DNA of 21,064 nucleotides from CAZRUA01 sp964603125 (lineage in GTDB: Bacteria > Bacteroidota > Bacteroidia > B-17B0 > Aurantibacillaceae). The notes beneath the pieces are model-generated. The model did no database searches, was not told where the DNA came from, and worked only from the letters and a program-made list of their open reading frames with translations. A program made the translations under genes and the position numbers. Positions 8,009 through 14,810 of this stretch are shown piece after piece. The stretch spans positions 1 to 21,064 of the forward strand of contig CAZRUA010000062.1 in assembly GCA_964603125.1 (NCBI GenBank), read 5' to 3'. The stretch's first letter is position 1. Each line of letters opens with the position of its first letter.

Positions 8009-8039
8009 TTTAGAGACAGCCAATTAATACGTAAATTTA
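8009..8039 (+). promoter_or_regulatory. Candidate promoter of the fibre gene
   Basis: TTTA (8009-8012), a 19-base spacer and TAAATTTA (8032-8039) each differ by one base from the Bacteroidota TTTG and TAnnTTTG consensus, with correct spacing. Transcription would start near 8046, leaving about 12 bases before the ATG. A short 4-bp inverted repeat (GTCG at 8041-8044, CGAC at 8055-8058) brackets the leader. Confidence 0.4.
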
Positions 8040-8058
8040 TGTCGCTTATTTTTACGAC

Positions 8059-9981
8059 ATGAATACTAAAAAAATATTTCTGATTGCACTATGTGCTATT
8101 ATTAGCAATTTCGTTTTTGCACAAAACAACGTTGGTATAGGTACCACAACTCCTGACGCCTCTTCGGCTTTAGATGTTACGGCAAACAACAAAGGTGTGC
8201 TCGTGCCGCGCGTAACAACCGCGCAACGTTTAGCAATACCATCTCCTGCAAATGGATTGTTGGTTTATGATTCAAGCGTAGATTGCTTTTACTATTATAT
8301 TTCTGCAACTACAACTTGGCAATCAATGTGCCCTGGTGTTGGCCCACAGGGGCCTCAAGGACCACAAGGACCGCAAGGTCCAGCTGGTGTAGCTGGTGCA
8401 AACGGGATTAATGGTACAAATGGCGTAAACGGTGTAAATGGTACTAACGGAACAAATGGTTTAAACTGTTGGGATTTAAATGCGAATGGAGTTAACGACC
8501 CATCAGAAGACATTAACTCAGACGGACAATTTAACACATTAGACTGTAAAGGTCCAGCTGGAACTCCAGGAAATACTTGGACTTTAAGCTCAACTAATTT
8601 CAATCCTACTGGTACAGTAACAGTTACACCAAGCACAGGAACAGCTGTCACTTCAACACAACAAGCTTGGTTAGTTGGAGGTAATGCAAACACAGCTCTT
8701 GGAAGCATGGGTTCAACAACAAATAATCATGTAACATTTATAAGCAATAATACCGAACGTGCTCGTATGCAAAGTGCTGGTAATTGGGTAATCAATAATA
8801 TTGCAATTAATAACGGCGACGTTTTTTCGTCTTACGCGAATAACACATCAAATGGAACAAGCAATACAAGTGCTTTAGGTAATTATGCTATTAGTGGCTA
8901 TGCTAATAGCAGTGCTGGCGCCGGTTTATACGGACAAAACGATGCAAATGGCGGACAAGGTGTTTATGGTTTTAATTCTAACACTAACCCAGGAACAAGC
9001 GGGTCGGGAGTTTACGGCGAAAGTTTTGGTAACAATGGTGGTAATGGTGTGTTTGGAAACTATTTAGGCACATCGGCTACAGGTGTTGCTGTAAGAGGAC
9101 AAAGTGTTGCTAATAACAGTATAGGTTTAGCAGGTTTCAATTCGGGCTCAAACAGCTACGGTACTTTTGGTGAAGTAACCAACAGTGGCGCTGGCGTTTA
9201 CGGTCGTGCTTTGGCAAGTGGCGATGGTGTTTATGGTTTATCAAACAATTTAAATTTTCAAGGTGTAGCTGGATTTAATAGCGCAGCAGCAGGCACTGGT
9301 GTTACTGGCGCAGGTAATAATGGCCCGGGCATTTACTATTTACTTGCAGGCTCGGGTGGAGCTTTTTCGGGGAAACAAATTGGGGTTTATGGTCGCGTTG
9401 TACAAGATTCAACTACTAATGGATTAGATAGAGCTGGTGGATATTTTTATACGAATATAAATGCTTATTCATTTATAGGTGCTGTTTCGGCTGCAGGTAC
9501 TGTTCGTAAAATAGAAGGATTTGGAACAGTTAATACAACCATTAAAAACAACTATAACGAAAACGTATTAATGAGTGCGCCTGAAGCTCCTGAAAATTTA
9601 TTTGAAGATTATGGATCAGGTGAAATTATTAATGGTTCAGCTCATATCAATCTCGACCCTATATTTAGCAAAAATATAGCTGTTAATGATAAACACCCTT
9701 TGCGAGTTTTTATTCAATTAGAAGGGGATTGTAATGGTGTATTTGTTACGAATAAATCAGCCAATGGATTTGATGTAAAGGAACTTTTAAACGGTAAATC
9801 AAATGTTAAGTTTACTTGGCATGTAGTTGCTAATCGCGCAGATGAAGTTTTAAACGATGGTTCAACAGCAAAATATAGTGAAGAACGTTTCGCACCAGCA
9901 ATGAAACCTTTAGGCGTTAATAAATCAGAACCTAACTTAGGACCAACCACACAAACAACAACAGTAGAATCAAGAAAATAA
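8059..9981 (+). CDS. Secreted collagen-like fibre protein with conserved C-terminal domain
   Basis: This 640-residue protein begins with a signal peptide (1-22, NFVFAQ). The N-terminal segment NNVGIGTTTPDASSALDV..KGVLVPRVT is a common Bacteroidota opening. Then come fourteen Gly-X-Y collagen-like triplets (95-136). A cysteine-bounded stretch of two EF-hand-like acidic loops follows (DLNANGVNDPSED and DINSDGQFNTLD), which may bind calcium. A long glycine-rich region with recurrent G(V/L)YG motifs (about 285-455) is likely a beta-structured, possibly trimeric fibre shaft. The C-terminal domain (about 480-605) contains SAPEAPENLFEDYGSGE, HINLDPIFSKNIAV, VFIQLEGDCNGVFVTN and WHVVANRADE. I recognise these motifs as recurring at the end of similar bacterial repeat proteins, without a defined function. 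There is no T9SS tail. It is probably a surface fibre or adhesin. DUF420 starts four bases after its stop. Confidence 0.85.
   Translation: MNTKKIFLIALCAIISNFVFAQNNVGIGTTTPDASSALDVTANNKGVLVPRVTTAQRLAIPSPANGLLVYDSSVDCFYYYISATTTWQSMCPGVGPQGPQGPQGPQGPAGVAGANGINGTNGVNGVNGTNGTNGLNCWDLNANGVNDPSEDINSDGQFNTLDCKGPAGTPGNTWTLSSTNFNPTGTVTVTPSTGTAVTSTQQAWLVGGNANTALGSMGSTTNNHVTFISNNTERARMQSAGNWVINNIAINNGDVFSSYANNTSNGTSNTSALGNYAISGYANSSAGAGLYGQNDANGGQGVYGFNSNTNPGTSGSGVYGESFGNNGGNGVFGNYLGTSATGVAVRGQSVANNSIGLAGFNSGSNSYGTFGEVTNSGAGVYGRALASGDGVYGLSNNLNFQGVAGFNSAAAGTGVTGAGNNGPGIYYLLAGSGGAFSGKQIGVYGRVVQDSTTNGLDRAGGYFYTNINAYSFIGAVSAAGTVRKIEGFGTVNTTIKNNYNENVLMSAPEAPENLFEDYGSGEIINGSAHINLDPIFSKNIAVNDKHPLRVFIQLEGDCNGVFVTNKSANGFDVKELLNGKSNVKFTWHVVANRADEVLNDGSTAKYSEERFAPAMKPLGVNKSEPNLGPTTQTTTVESRK
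8341..8466 (+). repeat. Collagen-like Gly-X-Y triplet tract
   Basis: Fourteen consecutive in-frame triplets encode glycine at every third residue (95-136 of the fibre protein). The first four are GPQ encoded by near-identical 9-base units. Later ones are GVN, GTN and similar, with asparagine at the third position in place of proline. Such tracts form triple helices in bacterial collagens and imply a homotrimer. Confidence 0.9.
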
Positions 9982-9985
9982 TTTT

Positions 9986-10561
9986 ATGAACGATAAAAAA
10001 GCATTTCGAATAATTTTAGCGGCTTCAATTTTAGTATTTGCATTAGTTATTATTTTAAACCGAAAATTATTAGGACAACCAAGCTATATACCTGATTTTA
10101 TTTATTTCTTACCAAAGTTAAATGCAATTTTAAATGGAACATGTACCATACTTTTAATCTTATCTCTATTAGCGATAAAGAAAAAAAATATTGCTCTACA
10201 TAAAAAACTAAACTTAACTGCTTTTACACTTTCAACTTTGTTTTTATTATCTTATGTAACTGCTCATTATTTTATTCCCGACACATTTTATGGTGATAGT
10301 AACCGCAACAGAATTTTAGAGGAAGCCGAGGCTGCTGCTGTTTCTGGTATTAAACCAATTTATTTAGTTATTTTACTTTCGCACATTTTTCTTGCTGCAA
10401 TAGTAATGCCTTTAGTTTTGCTTTCCTTTTATTTTGGTCTTACCAATCAAGTTGAAAAACATAAAAAACTTACACGATTTAGCTATCCTATTTGGTTATA
10501 TGTAACTATTACTGGTGTAGTTGTTTACTTAATGATATCACCCTACTATGCCTACATCTAA
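9986..10561 (+). CDS. DUF420 integral membrane protein (CtaM/YozB-like)
   Basis: This 191-residue protein has five predicted membrane helices and matches DUF420. Four histidines at helix edges stand out as candidate metal or haem ligands: H72 (IALHKKLNL), H94 (VTAHYFIP), H133 (LLSHIFLAA) and H159 (EKHKKLTRFSYP). The Bacillus member YozB/CtaM is needed for assembly or activity of haem-copper oxidases, and in Bacteroidota the gene usually sits near SCO1 and cytochrome c oxidase genes. None of those is in this window. It starts four bases after the fibre gene and its last 14 bases overlap the next gene, so it lies within a tight transcription unit. The oxidase-assembly role is inferred from the family. 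Confidence 0.88.
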   Translation: MNDKKAFRIILAASILVFALVIILNRKLLGQPSYIPDFIYFLPKLNAILNGTCTILLILSLLAIKKKNIALHKKLNLTAFTLSTLFLLSYVTAHYFIPDTFYGDSNRNRILEEAEAAAVSGIKPIYLVILLSHIFLAAIVMPLVLLSFYFGLTNQVEKHKKLTRFSYPIWLYVTITGVVVYLMISPYYAYI

Positions 10562-10910
10562 AAAAAGAAATACTTTTTATATTGTAGTTGCAATAACATT
10601 ACTTTTTGTTTTGTTTAGCGCTAATCTTTCTGCTCAATGCGCCATGTGCAAAGCTGCTGCTGAAAGTGAATTAGAAAAAGGAACAAAATCTTTAGCTGCT
10701 GGTTTAAATACGGGGATCTTATTTTTAATGGCTGTTCCTTACATTGGTATAAGCATTTTATTTAGAAAAGAAATTGCTTTGTTCTTTCGCCAAATTAAAA
10801 CAAAAGAAAGACAAGTGTTTGACAAAAAAAGATTACAAAAATTTACTTTTGCCATAACTTTTGCAACCGTAATTGTTTTGCTCTTTACATTATTCATGAT
10901 AGTAAAATAA
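10548..10910 (+). CDS. Small membrane protein with periplasmic CxxC
   Basis: This 120-residue protein has a basic N-terminus and a hydrophobic segment (about 10-29) that ends SAQ and may be a cleaved signal peptide. Immediately after it comes CAMCKAAAES, a CxxC motif at C31 and C34. Two further transmembrane helices follow (about 50-70 and 97-119), separated by a basic loop. The same CAMCKAAAES signature is typical of small Bacteroidota proteins encoded beside DUF420, but no function is assigned. A periplasmic CxxC next to an oxidase-assembly factor suggests copper or haem handling or thiol redox; this is inference. The start codon lies inside the end of the DUF420 gene (14-base overlap), which suggests translational coupling. 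Confidence 0.8.
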   Translation: MPTSKKRNTFYIVVAITLLFVLFSANLSAQCAMCKAAAESELEKGTKSLAAGLNTGILFLMAVPYIGISILFRKEIALFFRQIKTKERQVFDKKRLQKFTFAITFATVIVLLFTLFMIVK

Positions 10911-10914
10911 AAAT

Positions 10915-11805
10915 ATGCTTAAAAAAATCATTACTCCAATCGTTGCTCTTTTATTTGTTGCATGTTCATCAGAACCCGGAAAAACAAAAGAAATAGCAAA
11001 ACCATCGCCATTAGTGTGCGAAAACTCTAAAGTTGAATCAATTGATTTAATGCTAGGAGATACAAAACTAAGTAACAATAAAGTGCCATTTGGTTCAACT
11101 TTTACAGTAATCTTTAAAAAAACTTCGGGTTTTAAGGCTGAGAAAGGTAAAGTGTTTCTTGATGCAAGCATACAAGTTTTCGATTCACTAAATAACAAAT
11201 TAGTTAATTTAGATAAACTTTTTGATGAAGAATACAAAGATGGTATGCCCGTTGAAATTTTTTCAGAGAACTTACTATTAAGTTTAATATGCCGAACTCC
11301 ATTAAAAATGAATAACAACTACAAAGTAGTTTTCACTATTAAAGATAAATTGTCCACAGCTAAGGTTACTTATTCAGATAATTTTTCAATGGTTCCTACG
11401 CCAGGTTTAACATACAAAGAAGAAGGCTTGAAAAGTGATGGTTTTTTCTTTTGTATTAATAACTTAAAGTATGGGAACTTCAGAAATGAAATTAATCCAG
11501 GCGATGTAATTCACTCGTATTGTACTGGATTAAATGGCTTTTCGGCAGTAGATGGTAAAGTTTGGATAGATGCGAATATCAGTTTATTCAACGATAAAAA
11601 CATCTTGGTGAATGAATTTAAAGACCTATTTAAAGATTATGATGCTACTGGTGTAAATGAATCTGATGTAAAAGATTTACTATCATTAGATTTATCTACT
11701 TCAGAAAAGATGAAATCAGGAGAAAAGTATTATGCCATTTTTTCGATAGGTGATAAAAAGGCTAAAACAAAAGTTACTGGGCGATACGACTTTGTGACGA
11801 AATAA
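10915..11805 (+). CDS. Lipoprotein with two tandem homologous domains
   Basis: This 296-residue protein has a lipoprotein signal with the cysteine at residue 17 (LLFVAC). Two copies of one domain follow (about 35-160 and 167-296). The copies share a clear signature, GFKAEKGKVFLDASIQVFD (72-90) and GFSAVDGKVWIDANISLFN (208-226): ten of nineteen positions are identical. In both it is followed by LVN, an LF segment and a closing beta-rich stretch. I do not recognise the domain; the alternating hydrophobic strands suggest a beta-sandwich. The gene begins four bases after the CxxC membrane protein and so is probably the last gene of that unit. Its stop is one base from the stop of the convergent gene, leaving no room for a separate terminator. 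Confidence 0.8.
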   Translation: MLKKIITPIVALLFVACSSEPGKTKEIAKPSPLVCENSKVESIDLMLGDTKLSNNKVPFGSTFTVIFKKTSGFKAEKGKVFLDASIQVFDSLNNKLVNLDKLFDEEYKDGMPVEIFSENLLLSLICRTPLKMNNNYKVVFTIKDKLSTAKVTYSDNFSMVPTPGLTYKEEGLKSDGFFFCINNLKYGNFRNEINPGDVIHSYCTGLNGFSAVDGKVWIDANISLFNDKNILVNEFKDLFKDYDATGVNESDVKDLLSLDLSTSEKMKSGEKYYAIFSIGDKKAKTKVTGRYDFVTK

Positions 11806-11806
11806 G

Positions 11807-12325
11807 CTATTCGCTATCCAATATTCTAACATTATGACGATAACCCCAAGCTTTTTGAACTGCCTCAAAGCTTAAACGATAATTCTCAATCTTTTCATCA
11901 CCAGCTTTTATTGTTGAATCAATACGAGCAACTTCAGCATCGTAGTTTAAACTATCATAGGGTGTTTTATACCATTTTGTAAGCTCATAATACTCGTTAT
12001 TAGCAACATTCAAATATTCATCAAAGTAATTCAAACACGATACTTTCATTGAGGAATCTTGTTTAAAAGCACCCATCTTTTTTATCACCTCGATACTACT
12101 TTTAATTTGTGAAACAAGATTGTTATACAACAAATCAACGGAATCAATTGATGCGTTATAACTGCGCTCATTGTATATATTGTGCACTGCGATTATCTTT
12201 TTCTGCTCAGTAACCATTTTATCGTTGTACTTTACAGCAATATCGCCTTCCTTTAAAACTAAATTGCCACAAGAAATTAAACTTCCTGTGGCAATTAAAA
12301 TAACTAGTTTCTTATATAATTTCAT
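11807..12325 (-). CDS. Small alpha-helical lipoprotein
   Basis: This 172-residue protein has a lipobox LISC (cysteine at 19) and a mature part that looks entirely helical, with heptad-like spacing of hydrophobic residues and many charged ones. It resembles small helical-bundle surface lipoproteins of Bacteroidota and Leptospira, but I cannot name a family with certainty. It starts two bases after the BI-1 family gene on the same strand and so is probably co-transcribed with it. A 10-bp perfect inverted repeat overlaps its signal-peptide codons. Function is unknown. Confidence 0.75.
   Translation of the reverse strand: MKLYKKLVILIATGSLISCGNLVLKEGDIAVKYNDKMVTEQKKIIAVHNIYNERSYNASIDSVDLLYNNLVSQIKSSIEVIKKMGAFKQDSSMKVSCLNYFDEYLNVANNEYYELTKWYKTPYDSLNYDAEVARIDSTIKAGDEKIENYRLSFEAVQKAWGYRHNVRILDSE
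12263..12297 (-). repeat. 10-bp perfect inverted repeat in the lipoprotein signal-peptide codons
   Basis: AATTGCCACA (12263-12272) and TGTGGCAATT (12288-12297) are perfect inverted copies separated by 15 bases. In the message this would form a hairpin about 30 bases after the lipoprotein start codon, just past the two-base junction with the BI-1 gene. It could dampen translation of the second gene or mark RNA processing, or it could be a by-product of the SLISCGN codons. Confidence 0.5.
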
Positions 12326-12327
12326 TG

Positions 12328-13074
12328 TTAATCTCTGTTTCCAAACAATCTTAACAAGGTTAAGAAAAGATTTATAAATGTAACATACAAGTTTAAAGCA
12401 CTTAATATTCCCAGTTTTTTCATTTGTACTGAACCATCATTATACTCACTCATGTTTTTTAAATTTTGAGTGTGATATGCCGCTAAACCTGTAAATATAA
12501 CAACACAAACAATAGATAAAATAAAATCTAGACCTGAGCTCTGAATAAAGTAATTAACTAATGACATAACTATTACACCTAAAAGTGCAAACATCATTAT
12601 TGTACCCATTTTAGACAAATCCGTTTTTGTTGTTGCTCCTAATAAAGCCATCAATCCAAAAATACCAGCAGTTGAAAGAAATACATAGCCAATTGTTGCC
12701 ATTTTATATTTCAAAAATATTGTTGAAAGACTAATACCCATCAACAATGAATATCCCAAAAACAAAGCAACCAAAGCAAAATATGATAGCTTGTTAAATC
12801 CAAAATTCATTACCAGAACAATAACTATCGGACTGAATGCAAAAACATACCATAAAGTTTTTACTCCTATTATCTTACTTTCGTCAAAAGGGCTTTTCAC
12901 AAATAATAGATCACTTAGTGAAGGCACCGCAGCAAACGCAAAAGAAGCTACCGCAGATATAACTAAAGCCAAAAACATCCAAGCAAAAGTAGACACCAAT
13001 AAAGATTTATCTTTAGCTGTAGTTGTTGTAGTTGAAAAGGTAGTAAAATTAGTACCTCTATTAAAATTTTCCAT
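12328..13074 (-). CDS. BI-1 / YbhL-YetJ family membrane protein
   Basis: This 248-residue protein has a threonine-rich soluble N-terminus (to about residue 23) and seven membrane helices of the Bax inhibitor-1 (UPF0005) family. The C-terminal signatures IFTGLAAYHTQNLKNM and LNLYVTFINLFLTLLRLFG are clear. In well-studied members these read YDTQ and LYLDFINLF, and the two aspartates form a pH-sensing pair that gates calcium leak in YetJ. Here they are H201 and T232. The protein may therefore have lost that gating mechanism, or belong to a subgroup that never had it. The gene has an exact -7 box 25 bases upstream and is the first of a two-gene unit with the small lipoprotein. Confidence 0.92.
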   Translation of the reverse strand: MENFNRGTNFTTFSTTTTTAKDKSLLVSTFAWMFLALVISAVASFAFAAVPSLSDLLFVKSPFDESKIIGVKTLWYVFAFSPIVIVLVMNFGFNKLSYFALVALFLGYSLLMGISLSTIFLKYKMATIGYVFLSTAGIFGLMALLGATTKTDLSKMGTIMMFALLGVIVMSLVNYFIQSSGLDFILSIVCVVIFTGLAAYHTQNLKNMSEYNDGSVQMKKLGILSALNLYVTFINLFLTLLRLFGNRD

Positions 13075-13098
13075 AATTATTGTTGTTTTTTTACACTA

Positions 13099-13106
13099 CA
13101 AATTTA
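13099..13106 (-). promoter_or_regulatory. -7 promoter box for the BI-1 gene
   Basis: The minus strand reads TAAATTTG, an exact TAnnTTTG match. The start of transcription would fall around 13092, leaving a leader of about 17 bases rich in A and ending at the ATG at 13074. No strong TTTG -33 is visible. Confidence 0.5.
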
Positions 13107-13160
13107 CGAATAAAATGCGTCGAAATAACACCTAAAATTTGTTAAAAATCCAACTCCAAA

Positions 13161-14174
13161 CTATGGGGTATTTTCCATACCCAAATGAATTAAAGCATCA
13201 CCCTCATTCACAACAGGCTGATTGTTCACCCCAACTATATATGCATCATTAGGAGCAATAATCTTCTCATCAAACTTTCCGTAAGGATTACAAATAACAC
13301 CAATTATGTCGCCTTTATTTACGTAAGAACCGTTTGCTGCATTCGTATGAAATAATCCTGAATTTTTAGCTCTTAACCAAGTATCCTTTCTAATTTTAAC
13401 ACTGTGATTATTGGGCACTTTAGCATCTATCATTCCCTTACTGCTTAAAAGTCGTAAACAACCGTTTAAACCTTCGTTTATGGCTCTGTAATCAAACCGC
13501 ATACTTTCGCCACCTTCATAAACCAAAATACATTTACCCTTTTTGGAGGCCTCTTTTCGCATAGTTCCCTCTCTGTAAGTCGAATCGATTGTTAAAGGAG
13601 CCGAAAAACAATGAGCAAGCTCCAAATTGTCATGAAAATCGAAAACGCATCTAATTTGTGGGTAATTATTTATTTTAGAACCGCCAGTATGAAAATCAAC
13701 ACCGCAATCAATCAGCGGAATAATGTGTTTCATAATATCATAAGCAATTCTACTTCCTAACGAACCGTTTTTGTTTCCCGGAAAACACCTATTCATATCA
13801 CGTCCATCAGGCAAATCGCGTGATCCAAATAAAAACGATACTATATTAATAATTGGCAAGGCAATTAAAGTTCCACACTTTAAATTATTTACTTCTTCGC
13901 GGTTAATTATTTTCCTAATAATTTCAACACCATTTGTTTCGTCACCATGCATTCCTGCACTAAGCAATATGGTTGGCCCATCATTTACACTTCTAAAAAC
14001 ATAAACCGGAATTTCCATTTTAGTTTGCGTTGGAAGTTCGTAGGTATTTAAAATAATCTGTTTGTTTTCGCCCGGAGCAATAACATTTTTATTTATGATA
14101 ATATCTTGTGGCATATTTGCAATATTACTGAAATATCCATAGAAATCCGATTTTAAACTTCCCTTTTGAAGCAT
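13161..14174 (-). CDS. Succinylglutamate desuccinylase/aspartoacylase-family metallohydrolase
   Basis: The protein is 337 residues from the ATG at 14174. Zinc-carboxypeptidase-fold landmarks of the AstE/AspA family are intact: zinc ligands H76 and E79 in SAGMHGDETNG, the RDMNRCFPG substrate loop (125-133), the third zinc ligand H162 in VDFHTGG and the catalytic glutamate E220 in VYEGG. The last 60 or so residues resemble the small beta-domain found in bacterial members (GDIIGVICNPYG, then VVNEGDALIHLG). These enzymes hydrolyse N-acyl amino acids; the substrate is unknown. The first 20 residues do not look like the family, and the internal ATG at 14114 (MPQDIIINKN) is a plausible true start, with a near-match to the -7 box just before it. 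The gene is divergent from frr. Confidence 0.9.
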   Translation of the reverse strand: MLQKGSLKSDFYGYFSNIANMPQDIIINKNVIAPGENKQIILNTYELPTQTKMEIPVYVFRSVNDGPTILLSAGMHGDETNGVEIIRKIINREEVNNLKCGTLIALPIINIVSFLFGSRDLPDGRDMNRCFPGNKNGSLGSRIAYDIMKHIIPLIDCGVDFHTGGSKINNYPQIRCVFDFHDNLELAHCFSAPLTIDSTYREGTMRKEASKKGKCILVYEGGESMRFDYRAINEGLNGCLRLLSSKGMIDAKVPNNHSVKIRKDTWLRAKNSGLFHTNAANGSYVNKGDIIGVICNPYGKFDEKIIAPNDAYIVGVNNQPVVNEGDALIHLGMENTP

Positions 14175-14181
14175 TTTTTAT

Positions 14182-14190
14182 TACTTTTGC
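14182..14190 (+). promoter_or_regulatory. -7 promoter box for frr
   Basis: TACTTTTGC is an exact match to TAnnTTTGC and lies 21 bases upstream of the frr ATG at 14212. Transcription would begin near 14197 and give a short A-rich leader. The box lies eight bases outside the longest reading of the divergent hydrolase gene. Confidence 0.55.
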
Positions 14191-14211
14191 TACGAAATAA
14201 AAATTACAACA

Positions 14212-14775
14212 ATGAACGAATTATTGAAACCTATAATGGAAAATGCTAAGAGCCACATGGAAAAAAGCATTAGCCACCTAGAAAGTGAATTACAAAAAGT
14301 ACGTGCAGGAAAAGCTAATCCTGGTATGCTTGAAAATGTATTGGTGGATTATTATGGTGCAAAAACTCCATTGAGTAACGTTGCTAACATAAATACGCAA
14401 GATGCAAGAACTTTGGTAATACAACCTTGGGAAAAAAGTATGTTAACTCCTATTGAAAAAGCTATTCAGATTGCTAATTTAGGTTTTAACCCACAAAACG
14501 ATGGTATATTAATTCGCATTATCGTTCCACCATTAACAGAAGAACGTCGTAAAGATTTGGTTAAGAAAGCCAAACAAGAGGCTGAAGATGCTAAAGTGGG
14601 CTTAAGAGCTGCTAGAAAAGAAGCAATGGAAAAAGTTAAATTAGCTCAAAAAAGCGGTTTACCTGAAGATGAAGCCAAAGACGCTGAAACAAAAATTCAA
14701 AAACTGACCGATGAATATTCTGCTAAATGTGAAAAACACTTAGAACAAAAAGAAAAAGAAATATTAACTGTATAA
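14212..14775 (+). CDS. frr: Ribosome recycling factor
   Basis: This 187-residue protein is the length expected for RRF. Diagnostic segments are ELQKVRAGKANPGML (helix 1), VDYYGAKTPL and the NINTQDARTLVIQPWEKSM beta-domain. These are followed by EKAIQIANLGFNPQNDG, IRIIVPPLTEERRKDLVKKA and the long C-terminal helix. RRF works with EF-G in the cytosol to split post-termination ribosomes. In many bacteria frr follows pyrH; here it stands alone with its own promoter box and a strong terminator six bases after its stop. Confidence 0.98.
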   Translation: MNELLKPIMENAKSHMEKSISHLESELQKVRAGKANPGMLENVLVDYYGAKTPLSNVANINTQDARTLVIQPWEKSMLTPIEKAIQIANLGFNPQNDGILIRIIVPPLTEERRKDLVKKAKQEAEDAKVGLRAARKEAMEKVKLAQKSGLPEDEAKDAETKIQKLTDEYSAKCEKHLEQKEKEILTV

Positions 14776-14780
14776 TTTTA

Positions 14781-14810
14781 AACCCCGAAAAATTTCGGGG
14801 TTCTTTATTT
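14781..14810 (+). terminator. Rho-independent terminator of frr
   Basis: AACCCCGAAA (14781-14790) pairs perfectly with TTTCGGGGTT (14793-14802), giving a stem of up to ten base pairs with a GC-rich core, followed by a T-rich tail TTCTTTATTT. It lies just past the frr stop at 14775. Its tail overlaps the TTG start codon assigned to the next gene. Confidence 0.85.

Larger units (their letters stand above)
7864..8058. other. Longest intergenic region in the window
   Basis: This 195-base spacer holds a long hairpin (7969-8002) and a candidate promoter (8009-8039) for the fibre gene. It also contains a 29-codon open frame at 7871-7960 (MNQIKFYTLLFLTF start, cysteines near the middle). That frame starts ten bases after the preceding stop and looks vaguely like a broken lipoprotein signal. 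I do not consider it a supported gene. Confidence 0.6.

Noticed and set aside
8355..8708. Minus-strand 117-codon frame opposite the collagen-like tract
   Set aside because: Its proline/glycine/cysteine-rich low-complexity product is what the reverse of a Gly-Pro-Gln repeat gives. The plus-strand protein has a signal peptide and real domains.
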